A DNA stretch of 64,000 nt from CADEFX01 sp050260355 (GCA_050260355.1 JBLNBZ010000069.1:24343-88342); one strand, 5' to 3'; counted from the first letter of the stretch, positions 49,345 through 60,432 are shown. Notes: a model not told the origin generated them from the sequence alone. Program-made: numbers and translations.

Positions 49345-50115
49345 TTGGCCAAGAAGCCTTTGCGGCAACGAGTGATGGCGGGGGAGACGGTGCTCGGCGC
49401 CATGGTGTTCGAGTTCTTCTCCCCGGGCATCGCGCAGGTGATGCAGCATGCAGGTGCCGAGTACATCATCTATGACATGGAGCACACCGGCGTCGGGCTC
49501 GAGACCGTCAAGACGCAAGTGGCGCACTGCCGCGGCATTGGCATGGCGCCCATGGTGCGGGTGCCGCGCGGGGAATATCACTTCCTGGCGCGCGCCCTCG
49601 ATATCGGCTGCCATGGCGTCATGATCCCGATGGTGGAGAGCGTGGCGCAGGCGCAGTCGATCGTCGAGGCCACGCGCTATCCTCCGCGGGGACGGCGCGG
49701 CGCAGCCTTCGGCTTCGCACATGACGACTACGCTCCGGGCGATCCAAAGGCGAAGATGAAGGCTGCCGATGCGCGCACGCTGGTGATCGCGCAGATCGAG
49801 ACCGAGCGCGGGCTCGAGCATGTGGAGGACATCGCAGCCATCGAGGGTATCGATGTGCTGTGGGTCGGCCATTTCGACCTGACGAACTTCCTCGGCATTC
49901 CGGGGCAGTTCGACAATCCGGTGTATCTCAACGCGCTGAAGCGGATCGTCGCCGCCGGCCGCAAGCACAAGAAAGGCCTCGGCTTCATGGCCGCCGACGC
50001 GACCTGGGCCAGGCAATACAAGCGTCTCGGCTTCAACATGCTGGCAACCGGGACGGATCACGGCATCCTGATGAGCGGCGTGCGCGGCATCCTCGCCAGC
50101 GTGGAGGACAAGTAA
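49345..50115 (+). CDS. HpcH/HpaI family aldolase
   Basis: A 256-residue class II pyruvate-type aldolase. ETVLGAMVFEFFSPGIAQVMQHAGAEYIIYDMEHTGVGLET contains metal/substrate residues, MVRVPRGEYHFLARALDIGCHGVMIPMVESVAQAQSIVEATRYPPRGRRG is the catalytic core, and IAQIETERGLEHVEDIAAIEGIDVLWVGHFDLT closes the site. Such enzymes split or form 4-hydroxy-2-oxo acids. The start is TTG at 49345, seven bases after GGGAGG. It shares one base with the dehydrogenase start (TAATG), implying a shared pathway for whatever the upstream ABC importer brings in. Confidence 0.9.
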   Translation: MAKKPLRQRVMAGETVLGAMVFEFFSPGIAQVMQHAGAEYIIYDMEHTGVGLETVKTQVAHCRGIGMAPMVRVPRGEYHFLARALDIGCHGVMIPMVESVAQAQSIVEATRYPPRGRRGAAFGFAHDDYAPGDPKAKMKAADARTLVIAQIETERGLEHVEDIAAIEGIDVLWVGHFDLTNFLGIPGQFDNPVYLNALKRIVAAGRKHKKGLGFMAADATWARQYKRLGFNMLATGTDHGILMSGVRGILASVEDK

Positions 50116-51134
50116 TGGCGGCGCCGTTCAAGGTAGGAGTGACGCGCGATTTGCTCGATGCGCGCGGCCAGCCATGCTTCGACCCCAAGGCCTTCGATGT
50201 GCTGAAGGTGAACGGAAACATCGTCTGGGAATGGGTTCCCGAGGACATGCGCGAGCTGACGCCGGATGTGGCGGCACGCTACGACGGACTGCATCTCAAT
50301 CTGCCGCGCGTCACGCGGGAGAGCCTCGGTCGCGACGACTGCCGGCTCAAGATCATCGCGCGCAACGGCGTCGGCTACGACACGGTGGATCTGCGGGCCG
50401 CAACGGCAAGGGGCATCGTCGTCACGAACACGCCGATCGCCGTGCGCAGGCCCGTGGCGGTGGCGACCCTGACGCTGATCTTCGCGCTCGCGGGGCGATT
50501 GTTCGAGAAACACAAGCTCGTGCACGAGGGCCGCTGGAACGATCGCGTCGATTTCATGGGGCAGGGCCTGACGTCGCGGACACTCGGGCTGGTCGGCGCC
50601 GGAGGGGTCGGGCAGGAGATCCTCAAGCTCGCGCGTCCGTTTTTTGCCCGCATGATCGCGGCTGATCCATTCGCAGACAGGCAGGCGATCAAAAACCTCG
50701 GTGCCGACATCGTGCCGCTCGAGACGGTGATGCGAGAGGCCGACTTCGTCGTCGTCTGCTGCCTGCTCAACGAGGAGACGCGGCATCTGATCGATGCGCG
50801 GCAGCTCGCGTTGATGAAGCCCACGGCCTATTTCCTCAACGTCGGGCGCGGGCCGATCGTGGATGAGAAGGCGCTGATTGCGACGCTACGGGCCGGCAAG
50901 ATCCTGGGTGCGGGTCTCGATGTCACGTATCAGGAGCCGATCGAGCCCGGCAACCCACTGCTCGATATGGAGAACGTGATCATCACCCCGCACGCGCTGT
51001 GCTGGACGGACGAATGCTTTCACGACATCGCTGCAACGGCGCTTCGGTCGATCGCTGACGTATCGCTCGGCAAACGCCCCCGCCACGTGGTCAATCCGGA
51101 GGTGTATGGCGTGGCGCAATCGGTGCGTGCATGA
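50115..51134 (+). CDS. D-2-hydroxyacid dehydrogenase
   Basis: A 339-residue NAD-dependent dehydrogenase. IIARNGVGYDTVDLRAATARGIVVTNTP is the catalytic-domain signature, LGLVGAGGVGQEILKLAR binds NAD, and LMKPTAYFLNVGRGPIVDEKALI with the late HALCWTDE holds the catalytic residues (His in ITPHALCW). It interconverts a 2-keto acid and a D-2-hydroxy acid, and with the aldolase forms a plausible hydroxy/keto-acid route. Overlaps: TAATG upstream and ATGA with the MFS gene downstream. Confidence 0.92.
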   Translation: MAAPFKVGVTRDLLDARGQPCFDPKAFDVLKVNGNIVWEWVPEDMRELTPDVAARYDGLHLNLPRVTRESLGRDDCRLKIIARNGVGYDTVDLRAATARGIVVTNTPIAVRRPVAVATLTLIFALAGRLFEKHKLVHEGRWNDRVDFMGQGLTSRTLGLVGAGGVGQEILKLARPFFARMIAADPFADRQAIKNLGADIVPLETVMREADFVVVCCLLNEETRHLIDARQLALMKPTAYFLNVGRGPIVDEKALIATLRAGKILGAGLDVTYQEPIEPGNPLLDMENVIITPHALCWTDECFHDIAATALRSIADVSLGKRPRHVVNPEVYGVAQSVRA

Positions 51135-52357
51135 GCAACGGCGGGCAGCCGCTCCGCGCGACGTCGCTGGTCGAGCCTTTCATCGTCTCGACCGTGCCAC
51201 TGATCGGGCTGGCGATCCTGCAGAACGCGCTGCCGGTTTTTGCACCTGTCCTAATGCAGGCGGCAGGAGCGAAGCCGGAAGCCTTCGGCCTGGTGGCCGG
51301 CGCCTTGGGGCTCGGCTCGGTGTGGCTGTATATGGCCAATGCGGCCTACACGGGCACGCTCGGCCCTGTGCGCGCCTTGCAGGTCGCATCCGTGATCGCC
51401 ATTGCCGGGGCGCTTCTCGCGGTGACCGGGGTGTACCCGCTGATCGTGCTGGGCGGATTGCTGATCGGCTTCGGTTATGCCGCCACGACGCCTGCGGGAA
51501 GTCAGATCCTCGCCGATAACACGCCGGCCCGCTATCGCGGCTCACTGTTCTCGCTGCGCCAGGCGGGCGTGCCGCTTGGTGGCGTCGTTGCCGGCGCGGG
51601 CGGAGGCTGGCTCACCGGGCGAATTGGATGGCAGGCGGCTTTTGCGAGCATTTTGGCCATCGCGTTCTTGCTCTGCCTGGTCCTTGCCGCGACTCCCTCT
51701 CGCTACAATGAAAGCCGCCCGCGTCAGCAGTTCCGCCTTGCGCGCATGTTTGCGCTGACCAATCTGGCGCAGCCGTTGCGCACCGTGCGCGCCACACCTG
51801 GAATGGCGCGCTTCACGGCGGCGAGCATGGGGTTTGCGGCGGTGCAGGTGGCGTCGACCGCATTTTTCGTCACCTATCTGACGGACGGCCTCGGCTTCGG
51901 CCTTGCATTTGCCGGGACGCTGTTTGCGACGATGCAGGCCTCGAGCGTGCTGGGAAGGATCGTGTTCGGGTTCGTCGCCGACAGGCTCGGCTCGTCACGG
52001 CCGGTGCTCACGGTATTGGCGGTGCTTTCATGCCTGTCGTCGCTGCTGATCGCCGTCATGCAGCCGGATTGGTCGGCCCTCCAGCTTTTCGCGGCGGTGC
52101 TGCTGGCCGGTCTTTCCATCGCGACGTGGAACGGCCTTTACCTCGCTGAGGTCGCGAGCATGGCGCCGGACAACGTTGCCGAGGCGACGGCCGGGACGAC
52201 GTTCTTCGTGTTCGCGACCTACATGGTGACGCCACCGATCGCCGGCGTCATCATCGTGCTTCTGGGCTACCGCGCCGTTTTCGCCGCCGTAGCGCTCGCC
52301 GTGCTCACGTCGGCCTACGTGCTGAAAACGACACCACCCGCGCACGCCGGCGGGTAG
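51131..52357 (+). CDS. MFS transporter
   Basis: A 408-residue major facilitator with 12 predicted helices. GGLLIGFGYAATTPAGSQILADNTPARYRGSLFSLRQAGVPLGGVVAG contains the helix 4-5 signature, and GRIVFGFVADRLGSSRPVL the central-loop motif. It starts inside the dehydrogenase stop (ATGA), so it belongs to the aldolase/dehydrogenase operon and may export or import a pathway intermediate. Substrate unknown. Confidence 0.9.
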   Translation: MSNGGQPLRATSLVEPFIVSTVPLIGLAILQNALPVFAPVLMQAAGAKPEAFGLVAGALGLGSVWLYMANAAYTGTLGPVRALQVASVIAIAGALLAVTGVYPLIVLGGLLIGFGYAATTPAGSQILADNTPARYRGSLFSLRQAGVPLGGVVAGAGGGWLTGRIGWQAAFASILAIAFLLCLVLAATPSRYNESRPRQQFRLARMFALTNLAQPLRTVRATPGMARFTAASMGFAAVQVASTAFFVTYLTDGLGFGLAFAGTLFATMQASSVLGRIVFGFVADRLGSSRPVLTVLAVLSCLSSLLIAVMQPDWSALQLFAAVLLAGLSIATWNGLYLAEVASMAPDNVAEATAGTTFFVFATYMVTPPIAGVIIVLLGYRAVFAAVALAVLTSAYVLKTTPPAHAGG

Positions 52358-52369
52358 GTCCCCGCGCCG

Positions 52370-53254
52370 TCAGCGCTCTTTCGGATCGAGCGCGTCGCGC
52401 AGGCCATCGCCGAGCAGGTTGAACGACAGCACGGAAAGGAAGATGGCGAGCCCGGGCCAGACCGCCATCCAGGGCGCGCTGGTGAGGAAGCGCTGCGCCG
52501 TGTTGAGCATGGAGCCCCAGGATGGCGCCGGCGGCTGCTGGCCGAGACCGAGAAAGGAAAGGCTCGCCTCGGCGATGATGGCTGCCGCGATGGCGAGCGT
52601 GGCCTGCACCAGCAGCGCGGGCATGATGTTGGGCAGAATGTGGCGCATGGCGATGCGCCAGGCGGGATTGCCGACGGCGCGCGCCGCCTCGACATAGTCC
52701 TCGACCTTCACCGACAGAACCTGACCGCGCGTCAAGCGCACGAAGACCGGCGTGGCGGTGACGCCGATAGCGATCATGGCATTGGTGAGCGAAGGGCCGA
52801 GGAACGCGGCCAGAGCGATGGCGAGGATGAGGTTCGGGCAGGCGAGCATCGCATCCGTGATGCGGCTGATCAGAGCGTCGATCCAGCCGCCGCGGTATCC
52901 GGCGAGCAGACCGATCGGTATGCCGGCGATCAGTGCGATCGAGACGGAAACGACGCCGGCGAGAAGCGAGGCGCGCGCGCCGTAAACCACGCGGCTGAGC
53001 AGGTCGCGACCCGATTCGTCGGTGCCAAACCAGTGCGCCCATGACGGAGCCTTTCGCACGGCGGTCCAGCTCTGGTGCGTGGGATCGTAGGGGGCGAGCA
53101 GCGGGGCAAGCGCGGCGATCAGGATCAGGGCAATGATGACGAACAAGCCGAACATCGCGCTCTTGCGCTGCTTGAGGCGGCGCCAGGCGCGCGCGGCCGG
53201 ACGTTCTTCGACGTGGGCGGCGGCAGAGTCGAGCGCGAGGGTCGTCACGGCCAT
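52370..53254 (-). CDS. Dipeptide-type ABC transporter permease (DppC-like)
   Basis: A 294-residue DppC/OppC permease. RLKQRKSAMFGLFVIIALILIAALAPLLAPYDP is the first helix; the GTDESGRDLLSRVVYGARASLLAG block is diagnostic of the family; the EAA loop is VEDYVEAARAVGNPAWRIAMRHILPNIMPALLVQ. Last gene of a seven-gene minus-strand operon starting with the gamma-glutamyltransferase. It starts four bases after the DppB-like stop. Confidence 0.93.
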   Translation of the reverse strand: MAVTTLALDSAAAHVEERPAARAWRRLKQRKSAMFGLFVIIALILIAALAPLLAPYDPTHQSWTAVRKAPSWAHWFGTDESGRDLLSRVVYGARASLLAGVVSVSIALIAGIPIGLLAGYRGGWIDALISRITDAMLACPNLILAIALAAFLGPSLTNAMIAIGVTATPVFVRLTRGQVLSVKVEDYVEAARAVGNPAWRIAMRHILPNIMPALLVQATLAIAAAIIAEASLSFLGLGQQPPAPSWGSMLNTAQRFLTSAPWMAVWPGLAIFLSVLSFNLLGDGLRDALDPKER

Positions 53255-53258
53255 GGGC

Positions 53259-54200
53259 TTAAGTCCTGAGCCGCGGATTGACGAGCACGTAGGCGATGTC
53301 GGCGAGCAGGTTGAGGAGGATGTAGGTGGTCGCCGTGACCAGCGTCACCCCCTGCACGACGGCGTAGTCGCGGTTGAAGACGCTGTCGACGATGAGCTTG
53401 CCGAACCCGGGAATGGAGAACACCTGCTCGGTCAGCACCGCGCCCGACAGCAGCGTGCCGAGCTCCAGCGCACCCAAGGTGATGACCGGGGTCAGCGCAT
53501 TGCGCAGCGCATGCTTGATAACGACGATGCGCTCGGCCAGGCCCTTGGCGCGGGCGGTGCGCACGTAGTCGCTGGTCATGGCCTGCAGCATCGCGCTTCG
53601 CGTATGGCGCATGAGCACCGCGGCGAAGGCATTGCCGAGGACGAAGGCCGGCAGGATGGTGGTCTCGATGGAGAGCCAGAAGTCCTCAAACGGACTGACA
53701 TAGCCCGAGGCCGGCAGCCAGCCGAGCCAGACCGAGAAAAGGAAGATGAGCATGATGCCGAGCCAGAAGTTCGGCGTCGAGATGCCCCACAGCGCGACCA
53801 GGTTCACGCCGTAGTCGATCTTGGTGTTCTTCTTGATGGCCGAAATGACGCCGGCGGTGACGCCGACAGTCAGCGAGACGACAATCGCCATCAGGGCGAG
53901 CTGCAACGTCACCGGGAACTTCTGCAGGATCAGCCGCAGGACAGGCTCCTTCAGGCGCATGGATTCGCCGAGATCGCCCGACAGCACGCCCTTGACCCAG
54001 TAGACGTACTGGATGGGCACCGGCTGATCCAGCCGGTACTGCTTACGGATCTGCTCGAGCACGGCAGGGTCGCGCTCCTCGCCGGCCATGACGAGCGCGG
54101 GATCGCCGGGCAGCAGCTGCTGCAGCGAAAAGATGATCACCGACACGAAGAACAGGGTCGGAACGAGCTGAACGAGACGCCTGCCAAGGAAGAGGAGCAT
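53259..54200 (-). CDS. Dipeptide-type ABC transporter permease (DppB-like)
   Basis: A 313-residue DppB/OppB permease: LLFLGRRLVQLVPTLFFVSVIIFSL at the N-terminus, LLPGDPALVM, and the EAA region DYVRTARAKGLAERIVVIKHALRNALTPVITLGALELGTLLSGAVLTEQVFSIPGFGKL. GAGGAGC... is not seen, but an AG-rich stretch precedes ATG 54200. It pairs with the DppC-like permease; the binding-protein gene ends 53 bases upstream. Confidence 0.93.
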   Translation of the reverse strand: MLLFLGRRLVQLVPTLFFVSVIIFSLQQLLPGDPALVMAGEERDPAVLEQIRKQYRLDQPVPIQYVYWVKGVLSGDLGESMRLKEPVLRLILQKFPVTLQLALMAIVVSLTVGVTAGVISAIKKNTKIDYGVNLVALWGISTPNFWLGIMLIFLFSVWLGWLPASGYVSPFEDFWLSIETTILPAFVLGNAFAAVLMRHTRSAMLQAMTSDYVRTARAKGLAERIVVIKHALRNALTPVITLGALELGTLLSGAVLTEQVFSIPGFGKLIVDSVFNRDYAVVQGVTLVTATTYILLNLLADIAYVLVNPRLRT

Positions 54201-54253
54201 GGGCTCTCGATTTCGAGGCAGCGGCCGGCTGGAGCCAGCCGCCCGCCCTGCGA

Positions 54254-55768
54254 CTACTGCTTGAGCTTCACGCCGACCACGCGGACGAGGCCGTCGGGCA
54301 TCTGCTTGTAGCCCTCGAGCCGCTCTGAATGGGCGATGATGACGAGGCGATGATAGAGATAGACGATGCCGCCTTCGGACAGGATCTTCCCCGTCACCTT
54401 CTCGTAAATGGCCTTGCGGTCGGCGAGCGCGGTCTTGGTGCGCGCCTCGTCGAGCCACGCGTCGACGTCCTTGTCGCAGAAGCCGCGATTGTTCTGCGGG
54501 GCCTTGCATTTGTGGAAGATGTAGCTGTTGCCGTCCGGATCGACGCGGCCAGACCAGCCGATGAAGTAGGCCTGATAGCGACCCTCCTCGGCTTCCTTCA
54601 GCGAGGTGGCGAACTCGGTCACACGGATCTTCATGTCGAAGCCCGCCTCGCCGGCCATCGCCTGAATGACCTCCGCGACCTGCCGGCTCTCGGGATTGTT
54701 GGGCACCATGAAGTCCACAGCGACGGGCGTGGCGACGCCGGCTTCCTTCAGGAGCTGCTTGGCCTTGGCGACGTCGCGCTTCGGTACCGGGAACTTCTCC
54801 TGGTAGTAGGGATTCTTTGGACTGATCCACTGGTTGCCGGGCAGGAATTCGCCGTTGAACACGACCTGATTGATGGCCGCGCGATCAATCGCAGCCTCGA
54901 GTGCCTGCTGGACCTTGGGGCTTCTGGCAAAGGGACCGTTGATGCCCGCTTCGCCGTTGCCGATGTTCAAGCTCAGACTCTGGTAGCCAAGCTCGGTCTG
55001 GGTGGCGAGCCTGAGCTTGGGGTCGGCCTTGATCTCCTTGAGGTCGGTGGCAAGCGCACGCTCGATCAGGTCGAGGCTGCCCGCCTTGAGATTGGCCAGA
55101 CGCACCGTCGACTCCACGATCGGGCGGAAGACGATGCGGTCGATGAAGACGTTGTCCTTGTTCCAGTAGTCGGCGAACTTCTCGAGGACGATGCGGTCCT
55201 GCTGGATGCGCTCGACGAACTTGAACGGGCCGGCGCAGACGGGATTGAGCCCGAACTTGTCGCCGGCGGCGCTGGCGGCCTTCGGCGATACGATCATGCC
55301 GGCGCGATCGGAAAGCTGGGCGATCAGCGGCGAGAACGGCGCCTTGAGCACAAGCCGAACGGTGAGAGGATCGACGACCTCGACCTTGCTCACGGCAGCA
55401 AGCTCGGGCTTGCGGAACGAGCCCTGCATCGTCATGTGCCGCTCGAGGCTGAACTTGACGGCCTCGGCATCCATCGGCTCGCCATCATGGAATTTCACGT
55501 TCGGCCGCAGCTTGATGGTGACGGCCTTGCCGTCCTCGGACGTCTCGTGGCTGAGGGCAAGCTGGGGGACGAGGTTGAGCTTCTCGTCGATGTCGAACAG
55601 CTTGTCGCAGAGGGAGGCGAAGACGATGCGTCCGACGTAGGTGCGGGCGAGCGTCGGATCGAGAATGTCCGGGTCCTCCGCGAGACCGATACGAAGCGAC
55701 TGCGCCGACACAGGCACGGTTGCCAGCATCAACGCGACGGCGGCCAGGCCGAGGCGGACCAGGTGCAT
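54254..55768 (-). CDS. Peptide-type ABC substrate-binding protein (family 5)
   Basis: A 504-residue periplasmic protein with a signal peptide (VRLGLAAVALMLATVPVSAQS). Family 5 blocks: LRIGLAEDPDILDPTLARTYVGRIVFASLCDKLFDIDEKLNLVPQLALSHETSEDGKAVTIKLRPNVKFHDGEPMDAEAVKFSLERH and the late SYIFHKCKAPQNNRGFCDKDVDAWLDEA. Members bind di- or oligopeptides, glutathione or other organic ligands. GGGAG precedes the ATG at 55768. The operon partner gamma-glutamyltransferase suggests gamma-glutamyl compounds. Confidence 0.93.
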   Translation of the reverse strand: MHLVRLGLAAVALMLATVPVSAQSLRIGLAEDPDILDPTLARTYVGRIVFASLCDKLFDIDEKLNLVPQLALSHETSEDGKAVTIKLRPNVKFHDGEPMDAEAVKFSLERHMTMQGSFRKPELAAVSKVEVVDPLTVRLVLKAPFSPLIAQLSDRAGMIVSPKAASAAGDKFGLNPVCAGPFKFVERIQQDRIVLEKFADYWNKDNVFIDRIVFRPIVESTVRLANLKAGSLDLIERALATDLKEIKADPKLRLATQTELGYQSLSLNIGNGEAGINGPFARSPKVQQALEAAIDRAAINQVVFNGEFLPGNQWISPKNPYYQEKFPVPKRDVAKAKQLLKEAGVATPVAVDFMVPNNPESRQVAEVIQAMAGEAGFDMKIRVTEFATSLKEAEEGRYQAYFIGWSGRVDPDGNSYIFHKCKAPQNNRGFCDKDVDAWLDEARTKTALADRKAIYEKVTGKILSEGGIVYLYHRLVIIAHSERLEGYKQMPDGLVRVVGVKLKQ

Positions 55769-55814
55769 ACGGGCTCTCCCTTTCGGACCAACGTGGTCCG
55801 CATTCCCTAGCGTG

Positions 55815-56869
<1,055 letters not shown>

Positions 56870-56873
<4 letters not shown>

Positions 56874-57862
56874 GCTACGAGCTCCGCAAGAGGGGCTTTC
56901 CAGCAGCGGGACAAACGATCCGAGCTGCCGATCATCCGCAACTGCTGCGTCTCGCTCGCGCAGCGGTCGTCGGCAAATGGACAGCGCGGCGCAAAGCGGC
57001 ATCCGACGAACGTCGTGGAGAGATTGGGCACCGTGCCCGAGATCGTCGACAGGCGGTCGCGCCGGGTGCTGAGGCGCGGTATCGAGCCCAAGAGCCCCGC
57101 CGTGTAGGGATGCTCGGGGGCGGACAACACCGCGGCGACAGAGCCGCGCTCGACGATCTCGCCTGCGTACATGACGGCGACCTCATCCGCCATCTCCGCC
57201 ACCACGCCGAGGTCGTGGGTGATGAGCAGAATCGCCGTGCCGGTCTCGGCCTGGAGCATGCGCAACAGATCGAGGATCTGCGCCTGGATGGTCACATCGA
57301 GCGCGGTCGTCGGCTCGTCGGCAATGAGAAGAGCCGGCTCGCAGGCGAGCGCCATGGCGATCATGACGCGCTGGCGCATGCCGCCGGAGAGTTTGTGCGG
57401 ATACTCGTCGACCCGGGCGGCGGCCGAAGGGATGCGCACGCGCTCGAGCAGAGCGATGGCCTGCCGGCGGGCTGCGGCCCGGTTCAGCCCGCGATGGCGC
57501 TGCAGTGACTCGCCGATCTGGTCGCCGACCGTGTAGGACGGATTGAGCGAGGTCATCGGCTCCTGGAAGATCATCGCGACGCGGTTGCCGCGCAGGTCCT
57601 GCATCTCGCGCTCGGACAACGTCAGAAGCTCGCGGCCCTCAAAACGGATGTGCCCTCGAATGCTAGCGCTTTCCTTGGGCAACAGCCGCATGATCGAGAG
57701 CGCGGTGACGCTCTTGCCGGAGCCCGACTCGCCGACGAGGCCGAGCGTCTTGCCGCGCGCGAGAGAGAGCCCGACGCCCTGCACGGCATGCGTGATGCGG
57801 CCGCTGTCCCCTGAAAAGGATACGTGCAGATCGGAGAGCTCGAGCAGCGGCGCGGCGCTCAT
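56870..57862 (-). CDS. Dipeptide-type ABC ATP-binding protein (DppD-like)
   Basis: A 330-residue ATPase: Walker A GESGSGKS, MIFQEPMTSLNPSYTVGDQIGE, signature LSGGMRQRVMIAMALA, Walker B LLIADEPTTALD, H-loop ITHDLGV, and the C-terminal GCRFAPRCPFADDRCASETQ cysteine motif. It overlaps DUF1028 upstream and the DppF-like gene downstream by four bases each (ATGA). Confidence 0.93.
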
Positions 57863-58572
57863 TCCCAGCCCTCGGCGATCGAGCGGCGAATGGCTTCCTC
57901 GAGCGCGTCGCGGTCGGTCAGGCCTGCGGGGTTGTCCCGGGTCGGGCTGAAACGGCGATAGTGGACGAAGCGCGCGCGGTGGACGCCTTCCAGACGCGCG
58001 AGCTCAGCCAGAGGGTCGGCATGATCGTCGACGCGGATGTCGACGAGCGCGTGGTCCTCGTCGTCGTGGATCAGCAAAGCCGCCGACTGCTTGCCGCGCT
58101 TGTCGCCGCCGGCGGCCTCGCCGGCCTGCATGGCGGCGATGAGGCGCCGGGCGAACGGCTTGCCGGCATTCTCCTCGTAGCTCGCGGCGGTCGCCGTGAT
58201 GACGGCCTCGCCGGCGAGCATGTTGCCGGCGATCGAGAAGCCGGGCCGGATCAGATGGCCGCACCAGTCGATGCAGGCCTTGCCGGTGGCGGCCGCAAAG
58301 CGCCCGTCGCGGTCCATGACGTGAACCTGACGATGATCGCGCCCCTCATCGGCAATGGTGAGCATATGCACGGTGTCGGCGGCGCTGGCGCCGGCAGCGA
58401 GCAGGGCCAGTCCGCGCGGGCCATAGAACGGGTTGGTCCAGGCCTGCGAAGCCACGGCGCCGACGCCCGTGCGGATGTGCGGCACGCGCGCGCCGACGGC
58501 GAAGGCGCAGGTGGCAACAGCGATGCCGACCCGGCCGGTTTTCTCGTCGCGCGCAATGATGGACCACGTCAT
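57859..58572 (-). CDS. DUF1028 domain-containing protein
   Basis: A 237-residue DUF1028 protein: MTWSIIARDEKTGRVGIAVATCAFAVGARVPHIRTGVGAVASQAWTNPFYGPRGL at the N-terminus and GNMLAGEAVITATAASYE in the middle. The fold resembles Ntn hydrolases and the first residues are strongly conserved, but no reaction is established. It is sandwiched between a gamma-glutamyltransferase gene and the ABC ATPase genes with a four-base overlap, suggesting a role in hydrolysing or processing the imported ligand. Confidence 0.88.
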   Translation of the reverse strand: MTWSIIARDEKTGRVGIAVATCAFAVGARVPHIRTGVGAVASQAWTNPFYGPRGLALLAAGASAADTVHMLTIADEGRDHRQVHVMDRDGRFAAATGKACIDWCGHLIRPGFSIAGNMLAGEAVITATAASYEENAGKPFARRLIAAMQAGEAAGGDKRGKQSAALLIHDDEDHALVDIRVDDHADPLAELARLEGVHRARFVHYRRFSPTRDNPAGLTDRDALEEAIRRSIAEGWE

Positions 58573-58590
58573 GGGAGGGCGCTCCCGCGA

Positions 58591-60432
58591 TCAGCGTCCT
58601 GCAGCATAGCCTTGCATGCCGCGCGGATTGGCCGCCGCGCGCCGGCGCGGCCCTTCCTGCGAGACGGCGGTCAGCCGCCCTTCTGACCAGGCCGGGCCGA
58701 CCTCGACCTTGTGCTCGCGGCGCCTGAGCTCGTCAATCGTTGCCTTCGGCAGCCGGTCCTCGACCACGAGCACGCCGGGGCGAGCGGTGCGCGGCCAGAA
58801 TGATGCCGGGAAATGCTCGATATGCCAGGCCGGAGCGTCGATCGCCTCTTGCAGGTTCATGCCTGCATGCACGTGGCGCAGGAAGAATTGCGTATTCCAC
58901 TGATCCTGCTGATCGCCGCCGGGGGTGCCCCAGGACATGTAGGGCTCGCCGTCGCGCAGGGCCATGCCGACCGACAATGTCGAGCGTGGACGCTTGCCGG
59001 GCTCGAGCGACGACGGCTGGCCTTCCTCGAGCCAGAACATCTGTCCGCGGCTGCCGAGCGGCCAGCCGAGCTCCGGGATGACCGGTGAGGACTGCAGCCA
59101 TCCACCCGACGGCGTGGCGGTGAACATGTTGCCCTGGCGATCAATCACGTCGATGTGCACCGTGTCGCCGCGCACCACACCGCTGGCGCTGACGTGATCA
59201 GCTCCGTGGCCGGTGTGGATCTCGCCCACGGTCGGCTCGCCGGCGCCCGCTGCGCTGACGGAGACTCGTTTGTCGGCGCCGCCTTTGACAATGACCCGGC
59301 CGGAATAGCCGTCGATCTTGCCCGGATGCTGCTCCATGGAAGCGAACAGACCGATCTGGCGCCGCCGATCGGAGTTGTAACGCTCCGAGAGAAGCACATC
59401 CATCGGCACCTTGGTGAAGCTCGGATCGCCGTAAAATGCCTCGCGGTCCGCGTAGGCGAGCTTGGCGGCCTCCACCCAGAGGTGGATGAAATCGGGATCG
59501 GTCGGAGAGAGCTTGTCGAGATCGAAGCCCTTGAGGATGGCGAGCATCTGCAGCAGCACAGGGCCTTGCGTCCACGGCCCCGGCTTCAGGACCGTGAAGC
59601 GGCCGTACTCGTAGCTGAGCGGAGCTTCGATGGTCGGCTGCCATCGCGCCATGTCGTCGGCGGTGAGCACGCCTTTGTGCGGACGGCCCGACACGTCCAT
59701 GACCTCGTGCGTGCGGCAGAAGCGATCGATGGTCTCGGCGACGAAGCCATGGCTCCATGCCTTGCGTGCGCGCTCGATCTCGGCCTCGCGCCCGCCACCG
59801 CCCGATTCAGCCTCGCGCAGAATGCGCTGGTAGGTCTCGGCATGCTGCGGATTACGGAACAAGGTGCCGGGTTGAGGTACGTCGCCGCCGGGCAGATACA
59901 CGGCCGCGGACGTGGGCCAGTGGTTGCGAAACAGATCCTTGACGGTGTCGATGGTGGTGCACGCGCGCTCGACCAGGGGATGACCGCCGGTTGCGTAGCC
60001 GAGCGCCGGCTCCAGCACGTCGCGCAGGCGCATGGTGCCGTAGTCGCGCAGGATCATCATGTAGGTCTCGAAGGTGCCGGGGATGCAGGCCGGGAGCAGT
60101 CCGGTCCCGGGGATCATGTCGAGGCCGAGGTGGTCGCGGAAATGCTTGATCGTCGCGCCGGCAGGAGCCGGACCCTGGCCGCAGATCACCTCGGCCTTAC
60201 CCTTGCGCCGGTCCCAGACGATGACCGGGACGTCGCCTCCCGGCCCGCACAGATGCGGCTCGACCACCTGCAATGTAAAGGCAACGGCGACGCCCGCGTC
60301 GAAAGCGTTGCCGCCTTTCTCCAGAATTGACATGCCGACGGCGGTTCCGATCCAGTGCGTTGTTGCGCACACGCCGAAGGTGCCTTCGATCACCGGCCTG
60401 GTCGTGAAAGGTCCTGCGTTGATGTTGGCCAT
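58591..60432 (-). CDS. Gamma-glutamyltransferase family protein
   Basis: A 613-residue Ntn-hydrolase proenzyme. The large-subunit part begins ATTHWIGTAVGMSILEKGGNAFDAGVAVAFTLQVVEPHLCGPGGDV. The self-processing site is the Thr of GDTVHIDVIDRQGNM, aligned with the TTHYS nucleophile of GGT; the second Thr and the Ser are replaced (TVHID). GGWLQSSPVIPELGWPLGSRGQMF and GTPGGDQQDQWN follow. No signal peptide is seen, so it is probably cytosolic and would cleave gamma-glutamyl compounds after import. It heads the seven-gene importer operon. Confidence 0.9.
   Translation of the reverse strand: MANINAGPFTTRPVIEGTFGVCATTHWIGTAVGMSILEKGGNAFDAGVAVAFTLQVVEPHLCGPGGDVPVIVWDRRKGKAEVICGQGPAPAGATIKHFRDHLGLDMIPGTGLLPACIPGTFETYMMILRDYGTMRLRDVLEPALGYATGGHPLVERACTTIDTVKDLFRNHWPTSAAVYLPGGDVPQPGTLFRNPQHAETYQRILREAESGGGGREAEIERARKAWSHGFVAETIDRFCRTHEVMDVSGRPHKGVLTADDMARWQPTIEAPLSYEYGRFTVLKPGPWTQGPVLLQMLAILKGFDLDKLSPTDPDFIHLWVEAAKLAYADREAFYGDPSFTKVPMDVLLSERYNSDRRRQIGLFASMEQHPGKIDGYSGRVIVKGGADKRVSVSAAGAGEPTVGEIHTGHGADHVSASGVVRGDTVHIDVIDRQGNMFTATPSGGWLQSSPVIPELGWPLGSRGQMFWLEEGQPSSLEPGKRPRSTLSVGMALRDGEPYMSWGTPGGDQQDQWNTQFFLRHVHAGMNLQEAIDAPAWHIEHFPASFWPRTARPGVLVVEDRLPKATIDELRRREHKVEVGPAWSEGRLTAVSQEGPRRRAAANPRGMQGYAAGR

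Noticed and set aside
54201..54830. N-terminal extension of the DppB-like permease frame
   Set aside because: Arg/Gly-rich, overlaps the binding protein gene in another frame, and the permease family starts exactly at the ATG at 54200.
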